Positions 11,578 through 22,447 of a DNA stretch of 64,000 nucleotides are shown here, piece by piece. A program made the position numbers and the translations under genes. The notes under the pieces are model-generated. The model was given only the letters and a program-made list of their open reading frames with translations, ran no database searches and had not been told where the DNA came from. Each line of letters opens with the position of its first letter. Position 1 is the stretch's first letter. The DNA is from Pinus tabuliformis (lineage: Eukaryota > Streptophyta > Pinopsida > Pinales > Pinaceae), in assembly GCA_031772625.1 (NCBI GenBank), contig CM062811.1, positions 646,672,606-646,736,605 on the forward strand, given 5' to 3'.

Positions 11578-12340
11578 TGGCTGATCAAGTACAGAAAGGC
11601 AGACAATTCACTGGATGAGAAATGCAAGATATTTATTGTTTTCAAGGATAACTTGCATTATATCGATGCGCAGAACCAGAGGAACCTGTCATACTAGCTA
11701 GGTCTTAATGAATTTGCAGATATTACACACCATGAATTCAAGGAAAGATATATGGGAACCAAATTTAATGTCACAAGAAAGAGGAAGACTTTGAGCCTTA
11801 GATACAAGTACAATGTTGGCAATACTTTGCTAGATAGTGTGGACTGGAGAAAAAGGGGTCGTGGAAAAAGTGAAGAATCAAGCCGCTTGCAGAAGTTGTT
11901 GGGCATTCTCGATAGTTGCAGCTGTGGAAGGTATAAACCAAATTGTGACGAATAGTTTGATTACACTGTTTGACCAAGAGTTGGTGGACTGTGATACTTC
12001 CTACAACCAGGGATGCAATGGTGTCTTTATGGAATATGTTTTTGAATGCATCATAAATAATGGAGGTATTAACAATGACTAGGATTATCCTTACAAGGGT
12101 GTCGATTCCTAGGCTACATTAATAGGAAAAATGCGCCATCAAAGACTATGAATCATAATGATGAGAAGGAACTTAAGAAGACTGCAGCAAACCAACCCAT
12201 CAGTGTGGCGATTGAAGCTGGTGGTCGTGGACTTCCAATTCTATACAACTAGTGTATTTATAAGCACATGTGGAACCAACCTAGACCATGGTCGAATGAT
12301 GGGTTGGACTATTAGATTGTGAAAAACTCATGGGGATCAT
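11578..12340 (+). pseudogene. Papain-family (C1A) cysteine protease pseudogene
   Basis: This is the only host-type gene recognised. Papain-like proteases are made as secreted or vacuolar zymogens with an inhibitory propeptide. Visible are the propeptide end (VFKDNLHYIDAQNQRN, then LGLNEFADITHHEFKERY), the mature start (VDWR), the catalytic-Cys block [18 protein letters not shown] (about 11898), the conserved [15 protein letters not shown], the catalytic-His block GTNLDHGR (about 12271) and the Asn block VKNSWGS (12319). The Gly before the SCWAF block is Arg. The reading changes frame several times and has stops. No N-terminal signal peptide was found. The conserved blocks follow each other at protein spacing, with no room for introns. 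Confidence 0.85.
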
Positions 12341-12483
12341 TGTGAAGATTACAACACTTTTTATGGCCTTCATTATGAGCATACTTGTTGTATTCAATTT
12401 TGCTACATATGGCATCAAAAAGAAAGTGTCAAGTGGAAATAAGAATGCAGAGCTAAAGTCCAAGACCATAGCATATAATTATG

Positions 12484-12488
12484 AGACT
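12484..12488. repeat. E2 target site duplication, left copy (AGACT)
   Basis: AGACT directly precedes the TGTGGAGC start of the left LTR. The same five bases follow the right LTR at 27750-27754. Confidence 0.92.
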
Positions 12489-14104
12489 TGTGGAGCACTT
12501 GAAAGGTATGTTTTTGACAAACAATTTAGTGACTTTTCAGTAACATTTGTAACCTTTTCTGCATCATGAACTCAAAGAAATAAAGAATTCTAATAAAATG
12601 AGTGAGAACTAACATGGAAAGCTTAATCGCTAATAATTGTCATTTTTCTATGCAGGGAAAGGTGGAAACGAAGAGCTGTCGTTCAAAAGGGAAAGACAAA
12701 GGAGGAATAACTATTGTCCCTCTAGAAGGGAACCGGATGCAAACGAGATCGAGCAGATCGAAGCAGAACGACCCAGGAAAGGAAGAAGGGATACCAATTC
12801 GGCGGAAAAGGGAAAGAAAAGTAAAGGATTAACAGCTTGGCGAATCCCTCAGGATCTTTGATCTTGAGGGATCGCTGTTTTACTTATTTTGTTACCTAGA
12901 TATCTCCGTCGTTACTTTTATAAAAAGGAACAGCATCGTTAAGCAAAAGGACTTTCATGTAACTTTCAGTTTCAAACTAAACTTTGATCATCGAGTCTCA
13001 CTGAGACCTGGTTTACTGTACGTTTGTTGATGCGTTAATATAAAAGACTTGGTGTTTATTTCCTCTTTGCATCTGGAGTAATCTAAGGCGGTGTACCATT
13101 GGAAGCTAAGGGCCCGGCTCCGAAGGACACTTGCTTTTGTACCATTATAACTTGATTTCTGCGTGGTTTGCTTATCTTTATTGCTCGGTAATCTTATATG
13201 CTTTTCATGTGTTGTTCCATGCTCTGCTACGATTAATTCATTAACAGTTCTTTCAGGAAATCCATGTAGAGACTCTGCATTGCATGATTGAATCTTTTCA
13301 GAGTTGATTGCAAGTTATTAGTCTAAACCAGCTATTTTTGTTACAGAGCATTTGTACTAAATATTATTGTTATTGGATTCATTTGAAATCCCGATTATTG
13401 GAATCCGAAAGTAATGTTGTTCTATTTTGGAAACAGAGTCATATTCTCCTTAATCGTCAGATTACTATATTAGCGTGTTGCGTGTATGTATGATTGATTC
13501 CTGCTGTTCCATAATTCATCAATGAGTGCTATTCCATAAAGTACATTCCATCCAATGTGCTTTAAGAGAGAAAGATTGTTATTTTATTGCAGAGTGTGAG
13601 TTTGGTTCAATAGAGCAAGTTTGGTTCTGACTCGCGAGACTTAGTTCATTTGATTGTTGTTCCATTTACTGTTGTTCCATTTTAGACCTGTTGTTCCATT
13701 TCTTATTTGTTGTTCCATTTTACTTTCTGTCGTTCCATTTACTTGCACTTGCTGCTTTGGTGTGAGAGAAGGTCTAAGGCTGTAGTGAGCCTCAGCAGTT
13801 GCTGCCTAACTCCCAGACCTATGGTCCATGCTCTAATTTCCTTTCCATCAGTTTCTAGAGGGATGGGTTATCGTTTCCGCACCCTTGACTGATAAGCTGT
13901 CTTGTGTGATTTTATCCATTTGAAGTAATTTAGTCATAGTTTAGCATCCGTTTACTCTTGTATTTTCTGAACGCTGTACTACTAAGCATTACTCTGATGA
14001 ATAGCCTCGGATTGAGCTACTCTTTGCAATAACAAAACGTTCCGAGATTGACTTGTTAATGTGGGATAATTAGAGGTGAAAGAGACCCTTGTTACAGCTC
14101 CACA
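12489..14104 (+). repeat. E2 5' LTR (1616 bp)
   Basis: It runs from TGTGGAGC to GCTCCACA and ends one base before the primer site region. The TATA box is at 12919-12926. Upstream lie a short open frame of 76 codons (12602-12832, also present in the 3' LTR) and a hairpin (12844-12872). Near 13655-13740 there are five direct copies of GTTCCATTT at irregular spacing. Confidence 0.93.
12844..12937 (+). promoter_or_regulatory. E2 5' LTR promoter: hairpin, TATA box and downstream GGAACAG box
   Basis: A 29-nt hairpin (13-bp arms, 3-nt loop, one T for C change in this copy) lies 46 bases before the TATA box TATAAAAA (12919-12926). Right after it, 12923-12937 reads AAAAGGAACAGCATC, which is identical to the core of the internal palindrome array at 20303-21066. 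The start of transcription is expected shortly downstream of this box. Confidence 0.6.
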
Positions 14105-14107
14105 TTT

Positions 14108-14125
14108 TGGCGCCGTTGTCGGGGA
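14108..14125 (+). promoter_or_regulatory. E2 primer binding site, tRNA-Asp type
   Basis: TGGCGCCGTTGTCGGGGA begins three bases after the 5' LTR. It matches the complement of the plant tRNA-Asp 3' end, with one apparent mismatch (T for C). Athila-type elements use this site to prime minus-strand synthesis. Confidence 0.8.
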
Positions 14126-14299
14126 AAGAGTATAGCCATTTGTCTTTTACAGAGTAGTGTACGAATCTGCTAGGGGAGAGTTGGATTTTAAAAATGAAAG
14201 GTAAGAACCTGCGTACGGAGCATGTAAAAGCCCTGCTCCACCATCCGCTTTCCTAGCAGAATTGTTGGTTGAATAGGATTTAGTAGTTTATTAGAGTGC

Positions 14300-16490
14300 A
14301 TGACTAAGCAGAAAAAGCTAGAAAAGAATATCAAACCTCCATTCAAACCCGAAAAAGCCAAAGGGCCGGTGACCCTTGGCTGAACAACCTTCATAGACGA
14401 AATCTATAAGAAAACTGAATCTCAGCCATCAGTAGGCCCCAGGAAAACCAATTCTAAACAGCCTACTAGCTCCCTTCAGGCCACAGGATCACCATCTGTA
14501 GCCTTCGCTGAGGTGCATAGTCAGACTGATGAACAGGACTTTCAAGAAATTGAAAATTCTATTCCAGAACGACTGCAGGAAGGGAATCTAAGCAATCTTT
14601 GTGAAGGAGAAGGGGAAACAGGGGAAGTTGGGGAGCCAAGATCTCCTCCTAGGATAATTCAGCCATTAAATAGCCCAGATAAGGGGAGCGCAGTAAAAAT
14701 TATTATTGAAGACACCCCATTTCCTCAGACAGAAATTCCAGATAAGGGAAGTGCTATTAAAATTGTTCCTGTTAAAAATATTCCTCCTCAACCTAGGAAT
14801 ACCCTCTTAGATCTTCCGGAAGGTTATTGGCATATATTTGACCTAATGGCTCAAAATCCGCCAAACACCCAAACTTCTACATTACAATACCCCATAGTGG
14901 ATTTCGCAGCAAATGCTCCTATGAAAGCAATCCCCCTTCAACACATTCCTACATTTCATGGGCTTACATCAGAGGACCCTGATGCATTCTTATTTGAATT
15001 TGATGTGCTATGCAGGGGATATGATTACACCACTGACCCCCAGAAATTAAAATTGTTCCCCTCCACTTTGAAAGGGGCGGCTTTAAGATGGTTTATGGGT
15101 TTAGGGGGTGGAGTTATAAATAACTGGGAACAAATGAAAGAATCTTTCCTAAAGAAATATCAGGATTATTGTAGGTCTAGAGAATTAAAAGATGAAATAT
15201 TCCAAATGACAGCTAGACCAAATGAAACATTAGAGGAATACGTAGAACGTTTTCAATATAATTTACAAAGATCTCCCTATGCATCACTACCTCTGCCTGA
15301 TAATGTGTTAAAAACTGCATTGATCAGAGGCATGAAGGAACAGCGGATTGAAACATTAAATATCATGGGAAAAGGGGATATTTATCAAGAGAATTTTGCT
15401 GACATCATTGATTTATGTATCAGGAGTTCGAGAGGCAGCACAAGGATAAAACCAGCAGAATACGATCGGTTTGTCAGAGATAACAAAATATCAACAGAAG
15501 GAGTAACACGTGTAGAACTTGGAAATTTATTAGAAAATTTTAAAACTGATATTCTGGGGACATTAACTACACAACTTGATATTGTGCAGGGTAAACAGAA
15601 GCAGATGGAGGCGGAACAGAATTTGGCGATCTTCTACCCCCGATGTAGAAGAAAGAATAGCCACAAGGAATGTTCACTGGATGCAGTTCAAACATGTGAT
15701 ATCTGTACAAAGGATCACCTTACTGAGAGCTGCCCCTCACTTCCTGGATTGAAGGCAGTATATAAGGAAGCAGAAGAAGAGCCAAAATCAGCATACTTCA
15801 TTAACCAGCGTCGCCAATGGCAACCAAGGCAATCTGGTATGTTTACAGACCCAACTTCTTCTTTCCAGCCTCCGCAGTATAATGCTCAGCAATATAGTAT
15901 GTGGCAAAACTAATCTCAACCCCCATTTTCGAACTGGTCACCACAGTCGTTTCCTTCTCCAAATCTGTGGATGAATCAGACAAGCCAATTTGGTTGGCCG
16001 AGTTTTCCTTACACCCCACCTTATTGGCAGAATAACCCATATCCTCCACAATGGACTCCCCCTACTTCACAAGGTTCACCCTGGCAGAAAAACTGGCCAA
16101 AATCGACATATCAGCTAGCAGGAACTATTCCGCTCCCTCAACCGACTCTGCCAGCTTTACAACAAAACCCCCAGTCTAATCTGAGACCGCAAATCCCAGC
16201 CCAACCCAATCCCAATCCAAATAATAGATCGGTCCAATCCCTCCAAATTATAGAATCATCAGAAATCGGACCTGACCTGAGGGAGTGCAATGATCTTCAG
16301 TTAAGATCTGGACGTATAATAGAAACGGAGGGAGATAAAACAGTTCACATTGAAGATCAGTTACCAATAGAACAGTCGTTACAACAAGAGGGTGTAAATA
16401 AGGAGCAGACCCATCATCAAGCAAGTACATCCTCTCCTCCCTTCCCAGAACGATTAGTCATACCACGACCTATACAATATCCAGACTTTG
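14300..16490 (+). pseudogene. gag: E2 gag
   Basis: Gag forms the particle. I place the start at the ATG at 14300 (MTKQKKLEKN), which is in frame with all of pol. Residues are basic at first, then acidic, with a short internal duplication (PDKGSAVKII and PDKGSAIKIV, about 14674 and 14734). The capsid domain spans about 14950-15420 (IPTFHGLTSEDPDAFLFEFD, LKGAALRWFMG, YVERFQYNL). Two knuckle-like Cys/His clusters follow: CRRKNSHKEC (about 15643) and CDICTKDHLTESC (about 15696). A Pro/Gln/Trp-rich tail reaches past 16200. In-frame stops are at 14381 (TGA) and 15911 (TAA). No frameshift was seen. Confidence 0.88.
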
Positions 16491-17160
16491 ACATTCTGGG
16501 AGAGTTACAAAATCTGTACATAAGAATTCCATTCCTCCAAGCCATTCAAGACATCCCTATATACGCAAAAACTATAAAAGAATTGTGCATAAAAAAATCA
16601 AGGAGGAACGCAAGCACTAACCCAAGAGTCCAAGTAGTCGGTACTTTATCTGACCTGTTATCAGGAAAAGAGACACCCATTAAATATGAAGATCCGGGAA
16701 ATCCAATCGTAACTGTTCAAATCTACGGTCAGACCCTGACTAATGCTTTAGTTGATCTAGGAGCTGCAATTAATATTTTGACAACCTCTACTTTCCAAAA
16801 GCTCGGCATTACATCGGTAGAACCTACTTCTACTTTGTTAGAATTGGCTGACTGATATGTAGTTCGACCAGAAGGTACTCTATACGATGTCATGGTCTCT
16901 ATAGATTCCTGGGAATACCCAATCGATTTCCTGATAATTAATCCAAAAACCCGACTGGATGGACACCCGTTAATTTTAGGTAGACCTTGGCTTGCTACCG
17001 CTGATGCTTACATTGGTTGTCGGCAGGGAAATATGACTATAACCAGAGGACCAGATATTAAAAATCTAGTTCTATACCCTCTAGCACAGCCAAGTCTTAC
17101 AATGATAAAAACTAACCAGCGCCCTGTGTCATACCTTACTGACAATATCAGACCCCCATT
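16491..17160 (+). pseudogene. PR: E2 aspartic protease
   Basis: The retropepsin loop reads ALVDLGAAINILTTSTF at about 16746-16796, with DLGA as in Athila proteases. The following strand IDFLIINPKTRLDGHPLILG (about 16922) and RPWLAT complete the fold. The stop TGA at 16853 lies between the two halves. Upstream, FLQAIQDIPIYAKTIKELC (about 16533) is the linker usually seen before Athila protease. The frame is the same as gag. Confidence 0.88.
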
Positions 17161-18790
17161 GACTGTACAGAAGGCTCTAGACTTTAAAGACCAAACAGAA
17201 GACGATGCCATCAATAATTTCATTAGTCAAACTGAATCTAGATCTCACACACAATGCTTCATGATAGAAGCAGCATTCAATAGTGAACTAGAAGAAGATC
17301 CTTTGAAAGATGCGCATGACCAAACAATACCTGTGACTTCTGTTGCCAACAGTAAAGTAGTGGAAATTGAACTGGGAAAGACTCTAAATATCAATGCCAA
17401 CCTTACACTGGACCAAGAAATAAAGCTCATCTATCTGTTACAAAAGTATCAAGAAGCATTTGCGTGGGATTACCCTAATATGAAAGGGATTGATCCCCAA
17501 TTGTGCACCCACCATATTTATATAGAAAAAGATGCAAGACCCGTTCGTCAACTGCAAAGAAGACTCAACCTTCATCTAAAAGATGTTGTAAAAGCTGAAC
17601 TTCAGAAACTTTTAGATGTTAATTTTATCTATCCTATTTCCGATAGTAAATGGGTCTCTCCACTTGTGGTGGTACCCAAGAAGAACGGGAAATGGAGGAT
17701 TTGTGTGGATTACAGGGAGTTAAACAAAGCCATACAAAAAGATCACTTCCCTCTCCCATTCATAGACCAAGTATTGGACACTTTAGCAGGAAAGAAATTA
17801 TTTTCTTTCCTGGATGGCTTCAGTGGATACAATCAGATCCAGATTGCCCCTGAAGACGAGGATAAAACTACTTTTACTTGTCCTTGGGGAACGTTTGCCT
17901 ATCGAGTTCTACCCTTTGGCCTATGTAATGCTCCTGCCACATTCCAAAGGGCTGTCCTTAGCATCTTTGCAGATTTAATAAATGATGGACTTGAAGTGTA
18001 CATGGATGACTTTACACTATATGGAGATGATTTTGATCCAGCGTTAGACACTCTAGAAAAAGTCCTACAATGTTGCATTGCTACCAGGCTTTGCTTAAGC
18101 CACGAAAAATGTTAGATGATGATGACTGAAGGGCTCATTCTAGGACACTACGTTTCAGCAGCTGGCATTCAGGTAGACCCGGCCAAAATTCAAATACTTT
18201 TGCTTATCCCCACCCCCACTACTCAAACAGAGGTACGCAGCTTTCTTGGATTTTCTGGGTATTATAGACGATTTATAGAACATTATTCACACACTGCTGC
18301 ACCTCTATATGCACTAACTGGTAATGTTGATTTCTTGTGGACAGAAAAAAGCGACCGTGCTTTCAAGGAATTAAAGAAACTTGTATCAACAACTCTAGTC
18401 CTTTGAGGACCAAACTGGAATTTACCATTCCAAATCTCATCTGATGCCTCAGATACAACAATCGGTGCAGTCCTTGGGCAGGAAGAGGATAGAAAACCAT
18501 ATGCTATCTATTATATCAGCAAAAATTTATCCCCTGCTGAATTAAATTACACTGTCACTGAAAAAGAATTCCTGGCTGTAATACATGCTGTCAATAAGTT
18601 TAGACATTATATCACAGGCTATCCTGTTATTTTATATACAGATCATTCTGCTATCAAATATTTAGCAAATAAGCCTGTCACAAATGCTAGAATAACTAGA
18701 TGGTTGATTTTATTGCAGGAGTTCGATATCATAATCAAGGATCGACCTAGCAAGGAAAACCCTGTAGCTGGTTTTCTCTCACGAATACCA
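17161..18790 (+). pseudogene. RT-RNH: E2 reverse transcriptase and RNase H
   Basis: RT blocks in order are VRQLQRRLNLHLKDVVKAEL (17540), KWVSPLVVVPKKNGKWRICV, DGFSGYNQIQIAPEDEDKTT, LPFGLCNAPATFQRA and the catalytic box YMDDF (17999-18013). RNase H follows with SSDASDTTIGAVLG, VTEKEFLAVIHAV and YTDHSAIKYLANKP, so its acidic residues are present. In-frame stops are TAG at 18113 (between palm and connection) and TGA at 18404 (start of RNase H). No frameshift was seen, and all motifs are intact, so the enzyme was probably functional until recently. Confidence 0.93.
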
Positions 18791-20203
18791 AAATCAATTG
18801 AAGCAACAGCAGTGGAAGATCAATTTCCTGATGAGCACCTGTTTGTTGTTGCTGTTCAAACACCCTGGTATGCTGATGTTGCCAATTACCTTGCAGTAGG
18901 TAAGCTACCAAAACACTTAACCCCTAATGAACGTAAGCAGATTGTTCAGAAGAGTACTCGATTTTCGTGGATTGGGGGCTATTTGTTCCACACAGGGGCA
19001 GACATGCAAATTAGGAGATGTATTCGAGAAGATGAAATTTTCGACATCTTAAAAGCCTGTCATGACGGACCATGTGGGGGACACTTTGCTGAACGAAGAA
19101 CAACATATAAAGTATTGCAGACAGGATACTACTGGCCTACAATTTTCAAAGATGCGAAGAAATTTGTCCAAGCCTGTGACAGCTGCCAGCGAGCAGGACG
19201 ACCTGGTCAAGCCGACGAAATGCCTCTAAGGCCACAATTAGTCATTGAACCGTTTGAACGATTGGCTCTTGATTTTGTTGGACCCAACAACCCATCATCA
19301 AATCAGAGAACATATATCTTGGTGGCGACAGAATATGTCACCAAATGGGTTGAGGCCGAAGCGTTGCCTAGAGCTACAGAAGATTCTGTAATACAGTTCT
19401 TGTTCCATTTGTTTGTACGTTATGGCCTTCCGAGAGAAATAATTACAGATGGAGGACCACAATTTGCCGGAAACAAATTAGCTGCAACACTTAACAATTA
19501 TCACGTCCAGCATAAAATTACTACCCTATATCACCCGCAGGCGAATGGGAAAGTAGAAAGTAGCAATAAGGTAATAGAATCAATTTTAACAAAAACCATT
19601 GCATCACATAGGCGTGATTGGGCCACCCGATTACCCGAAGCACTGTGGGCTTATAGAACCACATGGAGAAGTACCACCGGTTATTCACCCTATCAATTAG
19701 TGTTTGGAAAACAACCTATTTTCCCCATAGAATTCGAAATCCAAACGCTACAAACTGCACAGGAAGTTGGCCTAGATCTAAGTGAGGCACAAATTAATCG
19801 ATTACGGCAGATTAATGAATTGGACGAAATCAGGCTCTCTGCATTGCAGAATACAACACTTATTCAACAGCAGTGAGCTAGATGGCATGATGCACTCATC
19901 AAAAACAAACTCTTTCACGAAGGAGACTGGGCTCTGTTATATGACTCTCGGTTTTAGGACTTCCCGGGAAAACTTCAGACTCGTTGGTTGGGACCATACG
20001 AAATCCAGAAAGTACATGATAATGGGACCCTCACTCTGATCACAATCGACGGTTCTGGATACGCATTCAAGGTAAATGGCCACCGAGTTCGTCTCTATCG
20101 CAAGCCACTCACTCGGGAATCCTTCTGTCAGCAGCTACGTCGAGACACTAATATGGAAATTTTAGGAGAGGAAGCAAAATCTTCCTCACCTATAATTCAG
20201 TAA
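18791..20203 (+). pseudogene. INT: E2 integrase
   Basis: The HHCC region is seen in CHDGPCGGHFAERRT and CDSCQRAGRPG (about 19057-19203). The DDE residues are in LALDFVGPNN (19264), IITDGGPQFAGN (19438) and ANGKVESSNKV (19542). The C-terminal beta domain reads TRWLGPYEIQKVHDNGTL and VNGHRVRLYR. In-frame stops are TGA at 19874 and TAG at 19955. The gene ends with TAA at 20201-20203, about 100 bases before the palindrome array. Confidence 0.92.
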
Positions 20204-20302
20204 GGAATTCATTTTTTTTCTATAACTTGTACATAAGTTTTTGTATATATGTTTTCTTAACATTTTCATTGATCTTTATCTTTTTGCATTCTGCGTGTCT
20301 TT

Positions 20303-21066
20303 GTTGTTCCTTTTCCAAAAGGAACAGCATTTGCGTGTTTCTGCGTTTCTGCTGTTCCTTTTCAAAAGGAACAGCATTTGTGTGTTTCTATGTTTCTGCT
20401 GTTCATTTTCAAAAGGAACAACATTTATGTTTCTGCTGTTCCTTTTCAAAAGGAACAGCATTTGTGTTTCTGCTGTTCCTTTTCAAAAGGAACAGCATTT
20501 GTGATTCTCTGTTGTTTCTTTTCAAAAGGAACAGCATTTGTGTTTCTGCTGTTCCTTTTCAAAAGGAACAGCATTTGTGTTTCTGCTGTTCCTTTTCAAA
20601 AGGAACAGCATTTGTGATTCTCTGCTGTTCCTTTTCAAAAGGAACAGTATCTGTGATTCTTTACTGTTCCTTTTCAAAAGGAACAACATCTGTGATTCTC
20701 TGTTGTTCCTTTTCAAAAGGAACAGCATCTGTGATTTTCTGCTGTTCCTTTTCAAAAGGAACAGCATCTGTGATTTTCTGCTGTTCCTTTTCAAAAGGAA
20801 CAGCATCTGTGATTTTCTGATGTTCCTTTTCAAAAGGAACAGCAATCGTGATTTTCTGCTGTTCCTTTTCAAAAGGAACAACATTCGTGATTTTTTGCTG
20901 TTCCCTTTCAAAAGGAACAACATTTTTGCTCTTCTACTGTTCCTTTTCCAAAGGAACAACATTCTTTTTGTTGATTATTTTTGCTGTTCCTTTTAAAGAA
21001 ACGGCATCTCAAGTATTTGTTTGCATGGATTCTTCTCTGCTGTTCCTTTTTCAAAAGGAACACCAT
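20303..21066 (+). repeat. E2 tandem array of 19 palindromic units
   Basis: The unit is about 36-47 bases, with a regular 39-base period from about 20590 to 20870. Its core is TGCTGTTCCTTTT-C-AAAAGGAACAGCA, that is two 13-nt arms around a single C. I count 19 cores. Spacers between cores are short and T-rich (for example TTTGTGTTTC or TCTGTGATTTTC). Units at both ends are more diverged than central ones, as expected for an array kept alike by unequal exchange. It lies after the pol stop and before the extra ORF. A second-strand reading is open too, but only because the period is a multiple of three. Confidence 0.92.
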
Positions 21067-22447
21067 CGGCATGTTTTTTTCTCTCTTTGATGATATTGAG
21101 GATGCTTTTCGCCCATGTTCTCTCCAGTCTTTAAGATACAGCTATGCACTTATGCAATGAACATAAATCATGACATACCGAAGTCAGCGGATCATAGATC
21201 GCTATCTTTATAAGGCCTAGTATTGATAAGAGGACAAGAGGAGGGACACACTTATTTCTCATCTTCGTTGTCATTGTCTTATTACCGTTGCTCTGGTTGG
21301 TCATCTTTATCATGACGATTTCCCTAAAAAAAAAATCTTTGATTATTACTTAGGGATAAGAGCAGAGGATTTATATCTTCCTGTTGAGATGATAAGACTT
21401 CTTCCACCATTCCCACTCTTAAGGAGTGCTGAACCACCCTTATGTGTAAATAAATAAGAAAAAATGCTCTGCAAAAAGAAAAAAAAAAGTAAATATGGAT
21501 TATCAATTGTCAAATGCAGGATAGGGGGTCTCATCAAGAGCCAGCCTACCATGATCATAAGGATGGAAGCGAAGTGGCATTCCCATTATGGCCACCACAC
21601 CAGGGATATGGTCCAAAAGGTACACTGAATAAACAGACCTTGGAATAGGGGGTCTCATCACAAACCGGCCTGACCACGTTTCGCACCTTCCTTGTGAATG
21701 GCATTATGGCTACCTGGTTATCAAGCCAGCATAATGGCCTACATTTTGACAAAATACTCTTCAAAATACACACAAAGGATCATGGTTCCGGGGGTGAAAT
21801 AAACAACTCTGCCAAGGTTATGAACACCTGTCGGCAGCAGAGCTCTGTTAATGGTATCGAAGTCGTAATGGTTACACCAATAGGTATGATATCAATACTT
21901 CTTTGTCTCTTATATCCTATGAATAAATCATATTTTATGTCTCGATGTATACATCGCATGAACACTCATTACCACCAATCATGGCAAAGGAACTGATAAT
22001 GACCTCTGGAGATTTCGTACGATTGACAGACGTCCCATCCCCCGGCCTCGCATCATATCACGCAGGCTCTTATGTAAAACGTGATCCACCTTTTTGCCTC
22101 GATTTCGGTATTTCGTTGTCCATCTAAAACATGGCATAATTTCATATGCTGTTCCTTTATGACTTGGTTATAGAATGGTTGCTGCTCCTCTATTTGACGG
22201 CTGGGACAGCCTATCATATTGCAGGGGGGAAGGTAACCTCATTACTCCACGAATTACGTGTCAGCACACCATTCGGGGAAGATAGTGTACGAAGATATGG
22301 CATGGTTTAACGGTATGATAATTCTATCCACAATCCATTTTTTGTTGCATACTCTGTGTTTTTCTCCAAAACCTTGCGACGATCACTCTCTCTGCGTCTC
22401 AAACAGCACAGGCAGTTGCTGTTCCATTGGGAATTCTTAGTGGAACC
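21067..22447 (+). other. E2 spacer between array and extra ORF
   Basis: About 1.4 kb without a supported gene. Short open frames exist on both strands, but none has motifs. The segment may serve as leader or intron for expression of the extra ORF. An acceptor-like tract (TTGCTGTTCCATTGGG) lies near its end, but no splice pair can be called with confidence. Confidence 0.4.

Noticed and set aside
15911..15913. Programmed readthrough of the TAA between gag and protease in E2
   Set aside because: Six other stops of the same mutational type lie in the same frame, so decay explains it better. Sibling copies could reopen the question.
20227..20996. Long open frames on both strands over the palindrome array, rich in Cys, Phe, Lys and Ser
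   Set aside because: The repeat period is a multiple of three for most units and contains no stop, so several frames stay open by structure alone. No motif or start context supports a protein.
20303..21066. Resemblance to a CRISPR array
   Set aside because: The spacers are short, T-rich and nearly identical, the context is a plant retrotransposon, and no cas genes exist. It is a tandem palindrome array.
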